DNA of 64,000 nt. Source: Paractinoplanes brasiliensis. Its GTDB lineage: Bacteria > Actinomycetota > Actinomycetes > Mycobacteriales > Micromonosporaceae. How positions within the stretch are numbered: the stretch's first letter is position 1; every line of letters begins with the position of its first letter. Of this stretch, positions 17,875-26,499 are shown piece after piece. The DNA lies in assembly GCF_004362215.1 (NCBI RefSeq), contig NZ_SNWR01000001.1, forward strand, positions 4,074,001 through 4,138,000, written 5' to 3'. The notes under the pieces are model-generated. The model ran no database searches. It was not told the DNA's origin and saw only the letters and a list, made by a program, of their open reading frames with translations. The position numbers and the translations under genes are program-made.

Positions 17875-17902
17875 GCGGGGCCCGGCATGCGCTGGGCCCC
17901 GC
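17875..17902 (+). terminator. hairpin terminator after the hbhA-like gene
   Basis: A 9-bp perfect stem (GCGGGGCCC with GGGCCCCGC) extends inward by three further pairs, one of them a G-T wobble, leaving an ATGC tetraloop. It lies between the hbhA-like gene and the DUF2516 gene. There is no T tract. Confidence 0.6.
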
Positions 17903-17919
17903 GGCATAGACTTCCCCTC

Positions 17920-18234
17920 ATGGCCTCCTCCGCGCCGATCTTCTACGCCGCCGTTGTCGGCTACCTCAACCTGCTCATTCTCATCCTGTCGCTGGTGGTG
18001 CAGGCTGTCGCGTTGATCCACTGTCTGACTCAGCGGGGCGACGGGTTCCAGGCCATCGGCACGCTGCCCAAGGGCGCGTGGGCGGCGATCCTCGCCATCT
18101 GCATCGTCCTCACGCTGCTGATCAGCGGCGCGATCGGCATCTTCAGCCTGATCGGCATCGCCGCCGCCCTGATCTATCTGCTCGACGTCCGGCCCGGCCT
18201 CAAGGACCTGTCGGACGGCAAAGGCTTCTGGTGA
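17920..18234 (+). CDS. DUF2516 small membrane protein
   Basis: This is a 104-residue protein; ATG 17920 is used because an upstream in-frame ATG lies inside the hairpin. There are about three hydrophobic segments: residues 7-33, 48-66 and 68-88. The C-terminus is a cytoplasmic LDVRPGLKDLSDGKGFW, in which the DVRP motif is typical of DUF2516. It is the Rv0476-like third member of the XRE-HbhA-DUF2516 block. The function is unknown. Confidence 0.8.
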   Translation: MASSAPIFYAAVVGYLNLLILILSLVVQAVALIHCLTQRGDGFQAIGTLPKGAWAAILAICIVLTLLISGAIGIFSLIGIAAALIYLLDVRPGLKDLSDGKGFW

Positions 18235-19118
18235 GGCGGTTCGGCCCGCCACCGCCCGACGGCGGGCCCCGTCTTCATCGCGCCGACCCCACCGGCCCGC
18301 GCTCGGGCCGGCCGACGCTTCCCGGCCCACCCACCGAGATCATTTCAACCCCTTCCGGCGTACGCCTGGAGGAGCTGATCACCGGCGTCGGCGAGCCCGT
18401 CACGGTGTTCGCGCACGGGCTGGGCGGCGACATCTCCGGCACCCGCCCGTTGGGCAGCGCCGTCCTCGGCCGCCGGGTCTTCTTCCATTTCCGGGGTCAC
18501 GGCCGCTCTGACGCCCCGGTCGGCCCCTGGAGTTTCGCCGATCTGGCCGATGACCTGCGCGGGGTGGCGGACCTGTCCGGCGCGACCCGGGCGCTCGGTG
18601 TCAGCATGGGGGCGGCCGCACTGTGCCGGCTGCTCAGCGAGGCCCCCGAGAGGTTCGAGCGGGTCGTCTTCTATCTGCCCGCGCCGCTCGACGGCACCCG
18701 CCCCGCCGCCGCGGAGACCCGCATCGAGCGGCTGCTCGCCGCAGTGGAGTCGGGCGAGGCGGCGTCGATCGCGGCCGCCGTCGAGGCCGAGCTGCCGCCC
18801 TCGGTGCGCAACACCCCGACCGGCTGGAGCTTCCTGCGGCAGCGGGTCGAGCAGCTGCAGCGCGACGGCCTGGCCTCCGAGCTCACGACACTGTGGCACG
18901 AGCCCGCCGTGCCCGACGAGGCGGCCCTCGGCGCCTTCCGCGGCCGCGCGCTGGTGCTCGGCTGCCTCGGCGACGAAGCACACCCCGCCGCCTGGGCCGA
19001 ACGGCTGGCGTCGTTGCTCCCCGACGCCGACCTGCACATCTACGACCGGCCGGCCGTCCTGTGGAACAACCGGGCCGAGCTGCGCACGCGGATCTCGACG
19101 TTCCTCAACAACGGCTGA
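18231..19118 (+). CDS. alpha/beta-hydrolase-fold protein with a doubtful catalytic histidine
   Basis: This is a 295-residue protein starting at GTG 18231, overlapping the DUF2516 stop codon as GTGA. The oxyanion-hole region FAHGLGGD (about residue 60), the nucleophile elbow GVSMGAA with its serine, and the acid region GCLGDEAHP are present. At the end of the last strand, where the catalytic histidine should stand, the sequence reads IYDRPAVLWNN without a histidine. It may be inactive or use another histidine. The first 40 residues are Pro-rich and probably unstructured. Confidence 0.75.
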   Translation: MRRFGPPPPDGGPRLHRADPTGPRSGRPTLPGPPTEIISTPSGVRLEELITGVGEPVTVFAHGLGGDISGTRPLGSAVLGRRVFFHFRGHGRSDAPVGPWSFADLADDLRGVADLSGATRALGVSMGAAALCRLLSEAPERFERVVFYLPAPLDGTRPAAAETRIERLLAAVESGEAASIAAAVEAELPPSVRNTPTGWSFLRQRVEQLQRDGLASELTTLWHEPAVPDEAALGAFRGRALVLGCLGDEAHPAAWAERLASLLPDADLHIYDRPAVLWNNRAELRTRISTFLNNG

Positions 19119-19119
19119 G

Positions 19120-20178
19120 TCAGCTGGCCAGCCAGACCGGGACGTAGTACTCCGTGCTGCTCCAGTTGGCGACCTTGTCGAGGGCCACGGGCCAGATCTC
19201 CAGGTGCCAGCCCTTCGCCAGCCCGGCCACCGGACGGGTGGCCCACGTGCCGTTGGCGGCGACCGAGGCCCTGTCCTCCACCCCGGCCGGGAGCTGCGAG
19301 AGGTTCTGTCCCGTGTAGCGCAGCCAGGACTTGGTCTGGAAGTTGTAGATGTACATGCCCTTGGCGTCGTTCCACTTGAGGACGATCGTGCTCACGTAGT
19401 CGACGCCGGCGTGCGCATCGCTCGCGGTGCCCCGGATCGTCGTCCAGGAACTCGCCTTGTTGGGGCTGGCCGGGAACTTCACGGCGACCTTGGGCGCCGT
19501 CTTGTCGTAGAGGACGTCGAGCGGAACGGCCGTACGCTCGACCGCCTGGCCGGACTTGTTCTTGAGCTCCACCTTCGGCGCGAACGTGCCCTTGGTGAAG
19601 TAATGCGGCACGGTTGGCGAATCGGCGCCCTTGCGCAGCAGGGTGAACTCGTTGTCGGGCCAGCTCACCCACGCCTCGGCGGTGTCGGTCGGCAGGCCGG
19701 TCGGGGCGAAGACAGCCTCGACGCTGTAGTCGTGGGGGAGATTGTCCGTCCCGATGTAGGTGTTGGTGTAGATCGGGTTCTTCTGCCAGCCCAGCGTGCC
19801 CGTCGCCGTCGCCACCACGACCGTGGCCGGCTCGAGCGTGCCGGTGCCCTCGACCGTCCCGTCGTTCAGCGTGACGCTCACCGTGAAGCTGCCACCGGTG
19901 GCGTACGTGTGTGTCCAGCTCGTGGAGCCGGCCTCGGCGGTCTGTGCGGGAGTGTCGTCTCCCCAGTCGATGACGCGGCTGATCGCCGCGGGCTCGACGT
20001 CGTCGTCCTCGAGGGCGCTCTGCGTCAGCGTCACCGTCTGACCGGCCCAGATCGAGGTCGAGCTCAACGCGTACGTGCCGGTCGGCGCCTCACCGGCCGC
20101 GAGCGCGGGCGAGGCGAGGCCCACTGCCAGGGACGCGGCAAAAAGGGCAGGTAGGGCGCGACGGAAAACGAGTTTCAT
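19120..20178 (-). CDS. secreted PKD-domain protein
   Basis: This is a 352-residue protein; ATG 20178 is chosen because it opens a clear signal peptide (MKLVFRRALPALFAASLAVG, cleavage near ALAAG). Residues about 30-115 resemble a PKD domain with VIDWGDDTP and the HTYATGGSFTVSVT strand. The remaining 230 residues are beta-rich with a VLYDKTAPKVAV segment typical of Ig-like or Big domains. No catalytic motif is seen. It probably acts as an extracellular adhesive or matrix protein. Confidence 0.8.
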   Translation of the reverse strand: MKLVFRRALPALFAASLAVGLASPALAAGEAPTGTYALSSTSIWAGQTVTLTQSALEDDDVEPAAISRVIDWGDDTPAQTAEAGSTSWTHTYATGGSFTVSVTLNDGTVEGTGTLEPATVVVATATGTLGWQKNPIYTNTYIGTDNLPHDYSVEAVFAPTGLPTDTAEAWVSWPDNEFTLLRKGADSPTVPHYFTKGTFAPKVELKNKSGQAVERTAVPLDVLYDKTAPKVAVKFPASPNKASSWTTIRGTASDAHAGVDYVSTIVLKWNDAKGMYIYNFQTKSWLRYTGQNLSQLPAGVEDRASVAANGTWATRPVAGLAKGWHLEIWPVALDKVANWSSTEYYVPVWLAS

Positions 20179-20314
20179 GGATCCCCCGTTGGTGTGCCGA
20201 CCCCTCCCGACAGAGGGGAGCCAGCGGACAGTACCGGTCGCCCTCCTCATTGATCAAGCCCGTTCTGCCTGCTGAGCCGTAACCTTCTTCACCCTTGGCG
20301 GCGTTGTTTACATC

Positions 20315-20770
20315 GTGCGCCTTTCCCCCAAATCCGTCTTTGTCGGACTCGTGGCGGTCGGCTTGCCGGCCGCCGTCATGATCGGCTGGACCTTGGCCGC
20401 GCCCGAGAAACGCCCCGCTGCAGTGGGCGCCCCCGGCGGCGAAGGCACCCTGGGCGCCGCTCCCACCTCGCCGAAAAGGGAGCCGGTGGCTGTTCGCTAC
20501 ACGGCCCGGCCCTACCGCCCACCCGTCCCCGCCACGGCCAGCGCCCCCGGCTCCATCACGGTCGCGCCGTCGTCATCCCCGATCCCGACGACCCTTGTGC
20601 CCTCGCCGTCGCCGTCCCTCACGCCGTCCACAACCCCGTCGGACGACGGCTTGCCGCCGCTGACACTGCCCCCGGTCCCGACCCCGACCGAGATCAGCAC
20701 CCCGCCGAGCTGGGAGCCGTCGCCGTCACCGTCCGAACCCCCGTCCGCGGAGCCGCCGTCCTTCCCGTGA
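20315..20770 (+). CDS. Pro/Ser/Thr-rich exported or membrane-anchored protein
   Basis: This is a 151-residue protein starting at GTG 20315. A hydrophobic N-terminal segment (residues 8-28, VFVGLVAVGLPAAVMIGWTLA) acts as signal peptide or anchor. The rest is low-complexity PSP/TPS repeats without a folded domain, like a wall-spanning stalk. It is divergent from the PKD gene, and the gap 20179-20314 would hold both promoters. The function is unknown. Confidence 0.6.
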   Translation: MRLSPKSVFVGLVAVGLPAAVMIGWTLAAPEKRPAAVGAPGGEGTLGAAPTSPKREPVAVRYTARPYRPPVPATASAPGSITVAPSSSPIPTTLVPSPSPSLTPSTTPSDDGLPPLTLPPVPTPTEISTPPSWEPSPSPSEPPSAEPPSFP

Positions 20771-20833
20771 TTGTCCGGGGCCGGTGAGGCACGGCCCCAG
20801 GCGAAGCTTTCCCGGCTGCTTTACTCTTCTGGC

Positions 20834-21649
20834 GTGAATGCCGATGCCGCCCGGCCGCTGGGTGCCGCCAAGCAGTTCGCGATGGGTGCCGGGCTGCTCG
20901 GGCGCGGGCTCGGCCTGGTGTTGCGCAACCCCAAGCTGCTCGGTCTGGGACTCATCCCGGCGGTGATCTCCGGGTTCCTCTACGCCACCGCGCTTTTCTT
21001 CCTGATCGACTATCTGCCGCAGCTGTCGCGGTCGGTCACCTGGTTCGCCGACGGGTGGAGCGAGTGGGCACGTGACCTCGTGCAGGTGCTCGGGGGCATC
21101 GGGCTGCTCGGGGTGGCGGTGCTGCTCGGCGTGCTCACGTTCACGGCGGTCACGCTGTTGATCGGTGACCCTTTCTACGAGCGGATCTCGGAGCTGGTCG
21201 AGGATCGTTTCGGGGGCGTGCCCGACGAGGTCGAGGTCGGGTTCTGGCCGTCGTTGCGGCGCAGCCTGATCGACTCGCTGCGGCTGATCGGGCTGTCGAT
21301 CCTGATCGGCGTCCCGCTGTTCCTGTTCGGGTTCGTGCCGGTGATCGGGCAGACCGTCGTTCCGGTGCTGGGTGGCGCTGTGGGTGGGTGGTTGCTCGCC
21401 GTCGAGCTGACCGGGGTGCCGTTCCAGCGGCGTGGGCAGCGGCTGCGGCACCGGCGGGCCGTGCTGGGGGCGAACCGGCCGCTGGCGCTCGGCTTCGGTG
21501 TGGTTGTGTTCTGCTGCTTCCTGATTCCGCTGGGCGCGATCCTGCTGATGCCGGCCGCGATCGCGGGCGCCACGCTGCTCGCCAGGCAGTCGCTGGGCCA
21601 CCCGGTCCAGGCCGCGGGCGGGCGAGCGGACCAGCAAGTCAGCCGGTGA
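20834..21649 (+). CDS. EI24/CysZ-like membrane protein
   Basis: This is a 271-residue protein; GTG 20834 is used, since the upstream in-frame extension lacks a ribosome-binding site. There are about four to five hydrophobic helices, for example residues 35-62, 95-120, 160-200 and 225-250. The motif LLIGDPFYERISELVE is typical of the EI24/CysZ family. CysZ imports sulfate in enterobacteria, but actinobacterial members are not characterised. It is followed by the repeat region. Confidence 0.8.
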   Translation: MNADAARPLGAAKQFAMGAGLLGRGLGLVLRNPKLLGLGLIPAVISGFLYATALFFLIDYLPQLSRSVTWFADGWSEWARDLVQVLGGIGLLGVAVLLGVLTFTAVTLLIGDPFYERISELVEDRFGGVPDEVEVGFWPSLRRSLIDSLRLIGLSILIGVPLFLFGFVPVIGQTVVPVLGGAVGGWLLAVELTGVPFQRRGQRLRHRRAVLGANRPLALGFGVVVFCCFLIPLGAILLMPAAIAGATLLARQSLGHPVQAAGGRADQQVSR

Positions 21650-21673
21650 CGCGAGACCGGCGCTGAGCCGGCG

Positions 21674-22040
21674 GCGCGAGAACAGCAGCGCGGGAACAGC
21701 AGCGCGGGAACAGCAGCGCGGGAACAGCGGCGCGGGAACAGCGGCGCGGGAACAGCAGCGCCAGGACGGCGGCGCGAGGGCAGCGGTGCGGGACCGAGAT
21801 ATGAGGGCGGCGACGTAAAGCCGCGACGCAAAGCCGCGACGCAAAGCCGCGACGCAAACCGCGACGCAAAACCACGGCGCGAGAACGGCGGCGCGAAACA
21901 GCAGCGCCAGGACGGCGGCGCGAGGGCAGCGGTGCGGGACCGAGATATGAGGGCGACGACGCAAAGCCGCGACGCAAAACCGTGGCGCGAGAACGGCGGC
22001 GCGAGAACGGCGGCGCGAGAACGGTGACGCGGGAACGGCG
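21674..22040. repeat. composite GC-rich minisatellite array
   Basis: Nine tandem 14-bp units (consensus GCGCGGGAACAGCA) run over 21674-21799. They are followed by 13-bp units of the form CGACGCAAAGCCG (about 21810-21870), more 14-bp units, and a second copy of the block GCCAGGACGGCGGCGCGAGG...GACCGAGATATGAGGGCG (first copy at about 21759, second at about 21905). Four more 14-bp units follow (about 21984-22040). The 437-bp gap 21650-22086 between the EI24 and LacI genes contains no supported gene. Confidence 0.9.
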
Positions 22041-22086
22041 AGGAGTGGCGTCCGGGCCGGAGAAGCGGTCCGGGGAGGCGGGCCGC

Positions 22087-23097
22087 TCAGGCGGACTCGC
22101 GGACCACGAGCTCGGTCGGCAGGACCACGGCGTCGGGCAGCCCGGGCACACCGTTGATCAGGCCGAGCACTTGGCGGGCCATCGTGCGGCCCATGTCGGC
22201 GATCGGCTGGCGAACGGTGGTGAGCGGCGGGTCGCTGTAGCGGCTTATCTCGAAGTCGTCGAAGCCGATCACCGCCACGTCCGCGGGGACCCGGCGTCCG
22301 GCGTCCTTGAGGGCGAGCAGAGCCCCGTGCGCCATCATGTCGCTGGCCACGAACACAGCGTCGAGCTGAGGGTCGTCGAGAAGCAGCCGGCGCATCGCCG
22401 CGATGCCGGACTCTCGGGTGAAGTCGCCGAACTGCACGTGCTGGGTCAGGCCGGCCTCGTCGAGGGTGGCGCGGTAGCCGGCCAGGCGGTCGATGCCGGC
22501 CACCATGTCCTGCGGGCCGGCGATGGTGGCGATCCGGCGGCGGCCGCCGGCGACCAGGTGGCGTATGCCCGCGGCGACCCCGCCGAAGTGGTCGACGTCG
22601 ACGTACGGCACGTCGGGGCCCCCGATGGGGCGGCCGCTGCAGACGACGGGGATGCCGAGGCGGGCCAGGTTGCCCGGCAGTGGGTCGGCGCCGTGCATGG
22701 AGGCGAACATGACACCGTCGACGTGGCCCGCCACCGCGTACCGTTCGACCCGGCCGTGGCTTTTCGATGAGCCCGCCATCATCAGCACGAGCTGTTTGTC
22801 GGCCGCTTCGAGCTCGACGCCGACGCCCCGGATGATCGCCGGGAAGAAGAGGTCGTCGGAGAACACGCGGTTGGCGGTCTCGGGCAGGATCAGCGCGATC
22901 GACTCGGTGCGCTGGGTGACGAGGCTGCGGGCGGCCTGGTTGGGCACGTACCCGAGCTCGTCGACGGCCCGGGTGACCGCCTCACGGATGGAGGCGGCCA
23001 CCGAGGTCGAGCCGTTGACGACGCGGGAGACGGTCGCCCGGGACACCCCGGCGCGGCGCGCCACTGCTTCCAGGGTCGGCCGCTCCCGCGTCACCAC
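22087..23097 (-). CDS. LacI family regulator of the beta-glucosidase operon
   Basis: This is a 336-residue protein starting at GTG 23097 (an adjacent GTG at 23094 is possible). The HTH and hinge are VARRAGVSRATVSRVVNGST and NQAARSLV. The effector domain shows VDGVMFASM and the terminal FDDFEISRYSDPPLTTVRQP, as in cellobiose- or beta-glucoside-responsive regulators (CebR/BglR type). It follows the GH1 gene by 7 bp on the same strand, so regulator and enzyme form one operon that is probably autoregulated through the palindrome at 24562-24573. Confidence 0.93.
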   Translation of the reverse strand: MVTRERPTLEAVARRAGVSRATVSRVVNGSTSVAASIREAVTRAVDELGYVPNQAARSLVTQRTESIALILPETANRVFSDDLFFPAIIRGVGVELEAADKQLVLMMAGSSKSHGRVERYAVAGHVDGVMFASMHGADPLPGNLARLGIPVVCSGRPIGGPDVPYVDVDHFGGVAAGIRHLVAGGRRRIATIAGPQDMVAGIDRLAGYRATLDEAGLTQHVQFGDFTRESGIAAMRRLLLDDPQLDAVFVASDMMAHGALLALKDAGRRVPADVAVIGFDDFEISRYSDPPLTTVRQPIADMGRTMARQVLGLINGVPGLPDAVVLPTELVVRESA

Positions 23098-23104
23098 AGA
23101 TCGC

Positions 23105-24532
23105 TCACCCCTCGTCAGAATCCGGCGCGGCGATGCCGTTGCGCCGGATCACCTCCCGGTACCACTTCGCGCTGTCCTTCAGGGTGCGCTTCTGCGTCGC
23201 GTAGTCGACGTGCACGACCCCGAACCGCTTGCGGTATCCCTCGGCCCACTCGAAATTGTCCATGAGCGACCAGACGAAGTAACCACGCAGATCGACACCG
23301 GCCGCCAGGGCATCATGGCAGGCGCGCAGGTGGCCGTCGAGGTAGTCGACGCGGCGGGCGTCGTGGACCTCGCCGTCGGCCGACGGGCCGTCGGGGTACG
23401 CCGCGCCGTTCTCGGTGATCATCAGCGGGACGCCGGGGTAGTCGTCGTTGATCCGCGTGAGCAGGCGGGTCAGGGCGGACGGCTCGATGCGCCAGTTCAT
23501 GTCGGTGACCGGGCCGTCGGACGCGTGCCAGGCGATGCCTTCGCTGCCGGGCTGGTCCAGCGAGGCCGGGGCGCCGGGCTTGGCCGACACGTACGAGGGT
23601 TGATAGAAGTTGATCCCCAGCACGTCGAGCGGCGCGCTGATCGTGGCCAGGTCGCCGTCGGCGATGTACGACAGGTCGGTGAACCGCGAGATGTGCTCGA
23701 TCATGTCGGCCGGGTACTGACCCTTGAACAGCGGGTCGAGGAACATCCGGTTGGACAGCCCGTCGATGATCCGTACGGCTTCCCGGTCGGCCGGGTTGGC
23801 CGGGTCGACGGGCAGCGCGACGTTCGGGTTGAGTGTGATGCTGATGCTCTGGGCGCCCGCGGAACGGAGCGCCTGGGCCGCCAGGCCGTGACCGAGCAGC
23901 AGGTGGTGGATCGCGGCGAAGACGGCCGCCGGGTCCTGCTTGCCGGGCGCGTGCACGCCGCTGCCGTAACCGAGGTAGGCCGAGCACCACGGCTCGTTCA
24001 GCGTGGTCCACGTCTTGACCCGGTCGCCGAGGCGGGCGTGGACGATCTGCGCGTACTCGGCGAAGGCTTCAGCGGTCAGCCGGTTGGCCCAGCCGCCCAG
24101 GTCCTCGAGGGTCTGCGGCAGGTCCCAGTGGTAGAGCGTGACGACCGGGTCGATGCCCTTGCCGAGCAGTTCGTCGGTGAGCCGGTCGTAGAAGTCCAGA
24201 CCTTTGACGTTGACCGGGCCGGTGCCGTCCGGCTGGATGCGCGGCCAGGCGACCGAGAACCGGTACGACGCCAGGCCCAGGTCCGCCATCAGCGCCACGT
24301 CGTCGACGTAACGGTGGTAGTGGTCGCAGGCGACGTCGCCGGTGTGCCCCTGGTGGACGCGTCCCGGCGTACGGCTGAAGGTGTCCCAGATCGACGGGCC
24401 GCGACCGTCTTCCCGCGCCGCGCCCTCGATCTGGTACGACGCCGTGGCAGCGCCCCAGATGAAGCCGTCGGGGAAGGTGATCGCGGCGAGGGCCGGCTGC
24501 GCCGACGTGGTGGGCGTGACGGTGGCCGTCAT
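23105..24532 (-). CDS. GH1 beta-glucosidase
   Basis: This is a 475-residue family 1 glycosidase, the normal size. The acid/base glutamate is in TLNEPWCSAYLG and the nucleophile glutamate in MITENGAAYPDG. The N-terminal signature FPDGFIWGAATASYQIEGA is present. There is no signal peptide, so it hydrolyses imported beta-glucosides such as cellobiose in the cytoplasm. It is co-transcribed with the downstream LacI gene, and an operator-like palindrome lies 29 bp upstream of its start. Confidence 0.96.
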   Translation of the reverse strand: MTATVTPTTSAQPALAAITFPDGFIWGAATASYQIEGAAREDGRGPSIWDTFSRTPGRVHQGHTGDVACDHYHRYVDDVALMADLGLASYRFSVAWPRIQPDGTGPVNVKGLDFYDRLTDELLGKGIDPVVTLYHWDLPQTLEDLGGWANRLTAEAFAEYAQIVHARLGDRVKTWTTLNEPWCSAYLGYGSGVHAPGKQDPAAVFAAIHHLLLGHGLAAQALRSAGAQSISITLNPNVALPVDPANPADREAVRIIDGLSNRMFLDPLFKGQYPADMIEHISRFTDLSYIADGDLATISAPLDVLGINFYQPSYVSAKPGAPASLDQPGSEGIAWHASDGPVTDMNWRIEPSALTRLLTRINDDYPGVPLMITENGAAYPDGPSADGEVHDARRVDYLDGHLRACHDALAAGVDLRGYFVWSLMDNFEWAEGYRKRFGVVHVDYATQKRTLKDSAKWYREVIRRNGIAAPDSDEG

Positions 24533-24561
24533 GCGTTCCCCGCTTCCTGTGCGAGTTCAAC

Positions 24562-24573
24562 TTAACCGGTTAA
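24562..24573. promoter_or_regulatory. candidate LacI-family operator upstream of the GH1 gene
   Basis: A perfect 12-bp palindrome TTAACCGGTTAA with a central CG lies 29 bp upstream of the beta-glucosidase start. It would control the GH1-lacI operon. The flanking sequence is AT-richer than its surroundings. Confidence 0.6.
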
Positions 24574-24625
24574 TGATAGGGGCGATGTTGGACGCCGCCA
24601 GACCGGTAAGTCGAATGTAAGCCGG

Positions 24626-25384
24626 TCAGCCGGTACGCAGGGCGGAGATGAGACGAGGATCCCCGGTCATTACCAGGCGATCCGTACGCAGGCGACCCAT
24701 CAGCATCAGCAGCAAGTCGCTCGCCGTGCCGGTGGCCTGCGCGCGGGCGTGGTGATCGTCGGAGTCGAGGATCGTCATCGTGTCGAGCAGGGCCACCCCG
24801 GCCCCGCGCAGCCGCACGAACCACTCGTAACCGGCGTCGTTGGCCACCAGGTGCACCACGCCGTGCAGGTCGGTCGGGCCCTTGCGGCGGCCGGCGGGCA
24901 GCCAGGTGTCGAGCACCTCGCTCACGCCGTCGGCGGCCAGCTTGGTCTCGATCGGGGTCGGGCGCTCGGCCGCGGACTCGGCGTCCCAGCGGTGCACCGA
25001 GACCTCGTGAGCCGTGCGGCGCTGCCAGAACGCCGCCTTTTTGGCCTGCGGCGCCCAGTTCCACGCCGGGAAGTCGGCGTCGAGGGCTTCGAGCGTCTCG
25101 ATCGTGCCGGTGAGCTCGCGGCGCAGCCCGTCGAGCGCGGCGTCCCACTCGGGGCGCGGCGGGGTCTGCGGCTGGCCGGGACGCTCGGTGACGCCCCGGG
25201 GCGCGATCTCGCGGATCCAGTGCAGCTGGGTGGTGAGGTGCTCGACGAGGTCGGCGACCGTCCACCCGGGGCAGCCGGGCACGGCCGCCTCGGGCCCGGC
25301 CTGGGCAACCGCGTCCTGCAGCGCGGGGCTGTCGGCCCGCAGCGCCGCGAGCCAGAAGTCCTTCGTCGCGTGCAGCCTGTTCAT
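24626..25384 (-). CDS. maleylpyruvate-isomerase/DinB-fold mycothiol-dependent enzyme
   Basis: This is a 252-residue protein starting at ATG 25384. It has the N-terminal four-helix DinB/MDMPI fold with CPGWTVADLVEHLTTQLHW and a second metal-binding region HEVSVHRWDAE (about residue 137), which supply the metal histidines and glutamate. The C-terminal SCP-like part contains LMGRLRTDRLVMTGD. Family members conjugate or isomerise compounds using mycothiol, the actinobacterial thiol. The substrate is unknown. Confidence 0.85.
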   Translation of the reverse strand: MNRLHATKDFWLAALRADSPALQDAVAQAGPEAAVPGCPGWTVADLVEHLTTQLHWIREIAPRGVTERPGQPQTPPRPEWDAALDGLRRELTGTIETLEALDADFPAWNWAPQAKKAAFWQRRTAHEVSVHRWDAESAAERPTPIETKLAADGVSEVLDTWLPAGRRKGPTDLHGVVHLVANDAGYEWFVRLRGAGVALLDTMTILDSDDHHARAQATGTASDLLLMLMGRLRTDRLVMTGDPRLISALRTG

Positions 25385-25451
25385 CGCGATTCTCTCCCGC
25401 TCCACCGGACCGCCGATAGACGCCCGAACCGTTGAGCCTAGGGTGGTTGGC

Positions 25452-26495
25452 GTGCCTGACGTTACCGCCGCCCCGCAAATCGTCCTGTCGGCGTACACGA
25501 CGCTACGCCTCGGCGGCCCAGCCGGCATCCTGACGGTCGCCACCGACACGGACCAAGTGGTGGCAACGGTTCGTCGTGCCACCGAGGAAGGCCTGCCGTT
25601 GCTGGTTCTGGCCGGCGGCAGCAACGTGGTGATCGGCGACGGAGGGTTCGACGGCACTGTCCTGTTGCTGCGTACCCGGGGCGTACGCGTCGTCGAGGAG
25701 CGCGAGGACAGCGTCGTGCTGCGGGTGGCCGCGGGTGAGCCGTGGGACGACCTGGTGGCGTACGCGGTGGAAAAGGGTCTTTCGGGCATCGAGTGTCTGA
25801 GCGGCATTCCGGGCTCGGCCGGCGCGACGCCGATCCAGAACGTCGGGGCGTACGGGCAGGAGGTCGCTCACACGATCGTGGCGGTGCACGCGTACGACCG
25901 CCAGGCCGGGACGCTGCGGGCGATGTCCCCGTCGGAGTGCGGCTTCGCCTATCGGGCCAGCGTCTTCAAGCACAGTGATCGTTACGTGGTGGTGGAGGTC
26001 GACTTCCGGCTGGCCCGTTCGCCCGAGTCCGCCCCGATCCGCTATGCCGAACTGGCCCGGCACCTCGGCGTTGAGGCGGGTGACCGGGTGCCGTTGCGGC
26101 AGGCACGAGACACCGTACGCAGTCTGCGCGCGCGGAAGGGCATGGTGCTCGACGCGGACGATGCCGACACGTGGTCGGTCGGTTCGTTCTTCACCAACCC
26201 GGTGGTCAGCGCCGAGCAGTGGGCCGCACTGGGCCTGGACGCCCCGCACTGGCCGGGCGAGGACGGCACGGTGAAGATCCCGGCGGCCTGGCTGATCGAG
26301 CGGGCCGGCTTCCCCAAGGGCTTCGCCGGCGACGGGGTGGCCATCTCGACCAAGCACACCCTGGCGCTGACCAACCGCGGCACCGGCACCACCGAGTCCC
26401 TGCTCGCGCTGGCCCGCACCGTACGCGACGGGGTACGCGACCGGTTCGGCGTCGAGCTGCACCCCGAGCCCGTCCTGGTCAACTGCAAGCTCTGA
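25452..26495 (+). CDS. murB: UDP-N-acetylenolpyruvoylglucosamine reductase
   Basis: This is a 347-residue FAD enzyme of peptidoglycan precursor synthesis that reduces UDP-GlcNAc-enolpyruvate to UDP-MurNAc. Visible are YTTLRLGGPA, the FAD-binding LVLAGGSNVVIGDGGF, the GIPGSAGATPIQNVGAYGQE segment, the catalytic serine region WSVGSFFTNPVV, and the final STKHTLALTN. It is a type I MurB. GTG 25452 is chosen as the start. The gene ends 4 bp before the convergent CAP-domain gene. Confidence 0.95.
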   Translation: MPDVTAAPQIVLSAYTTLRLGGPAGILTVATDTDQVVATVRRATEEGLPLLVLAGGSNVVIGDGGFDGTVLLLRTRGVRVVEEREDSVVLRVAAGEPWDDLVAYAVEKGLSGIECLSGIPGSAGATPIQNVGAYGQEVAHTIVAVHAYDRQAGTLRAMSPSECGFAYRASVFKHSDRYVVVEVDFRLARSPESAPIRYAELARHLGVEAGDRVPLRQARDTVRSLRARKGMVLDADDADTWSVGSFFTNPVVSAEQWAALGLDAPHWPGEDGTVKIPAAWLIERAGFPKGFAGDGVAISTKHTLALTNRGTGTTESLLALARTVRDGVRDRFGVELHPEPVLVNCKL

Positions 26496-26499
26496 GGCC

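Noticed and set aside
21674..22040. CRISPR array
   Set aside because: The units are 13-14 bp and directly tandem, with no unique spacers of constant length and no cas genes nearby.
20726..22151. Minus-strand ORFs through the repeat region
   Set aside because: They are translated from the tandem repeats into Ala/Val/Leu/Arg-rich strings and overlap the EI24 gene antisense; no start signals are seen.
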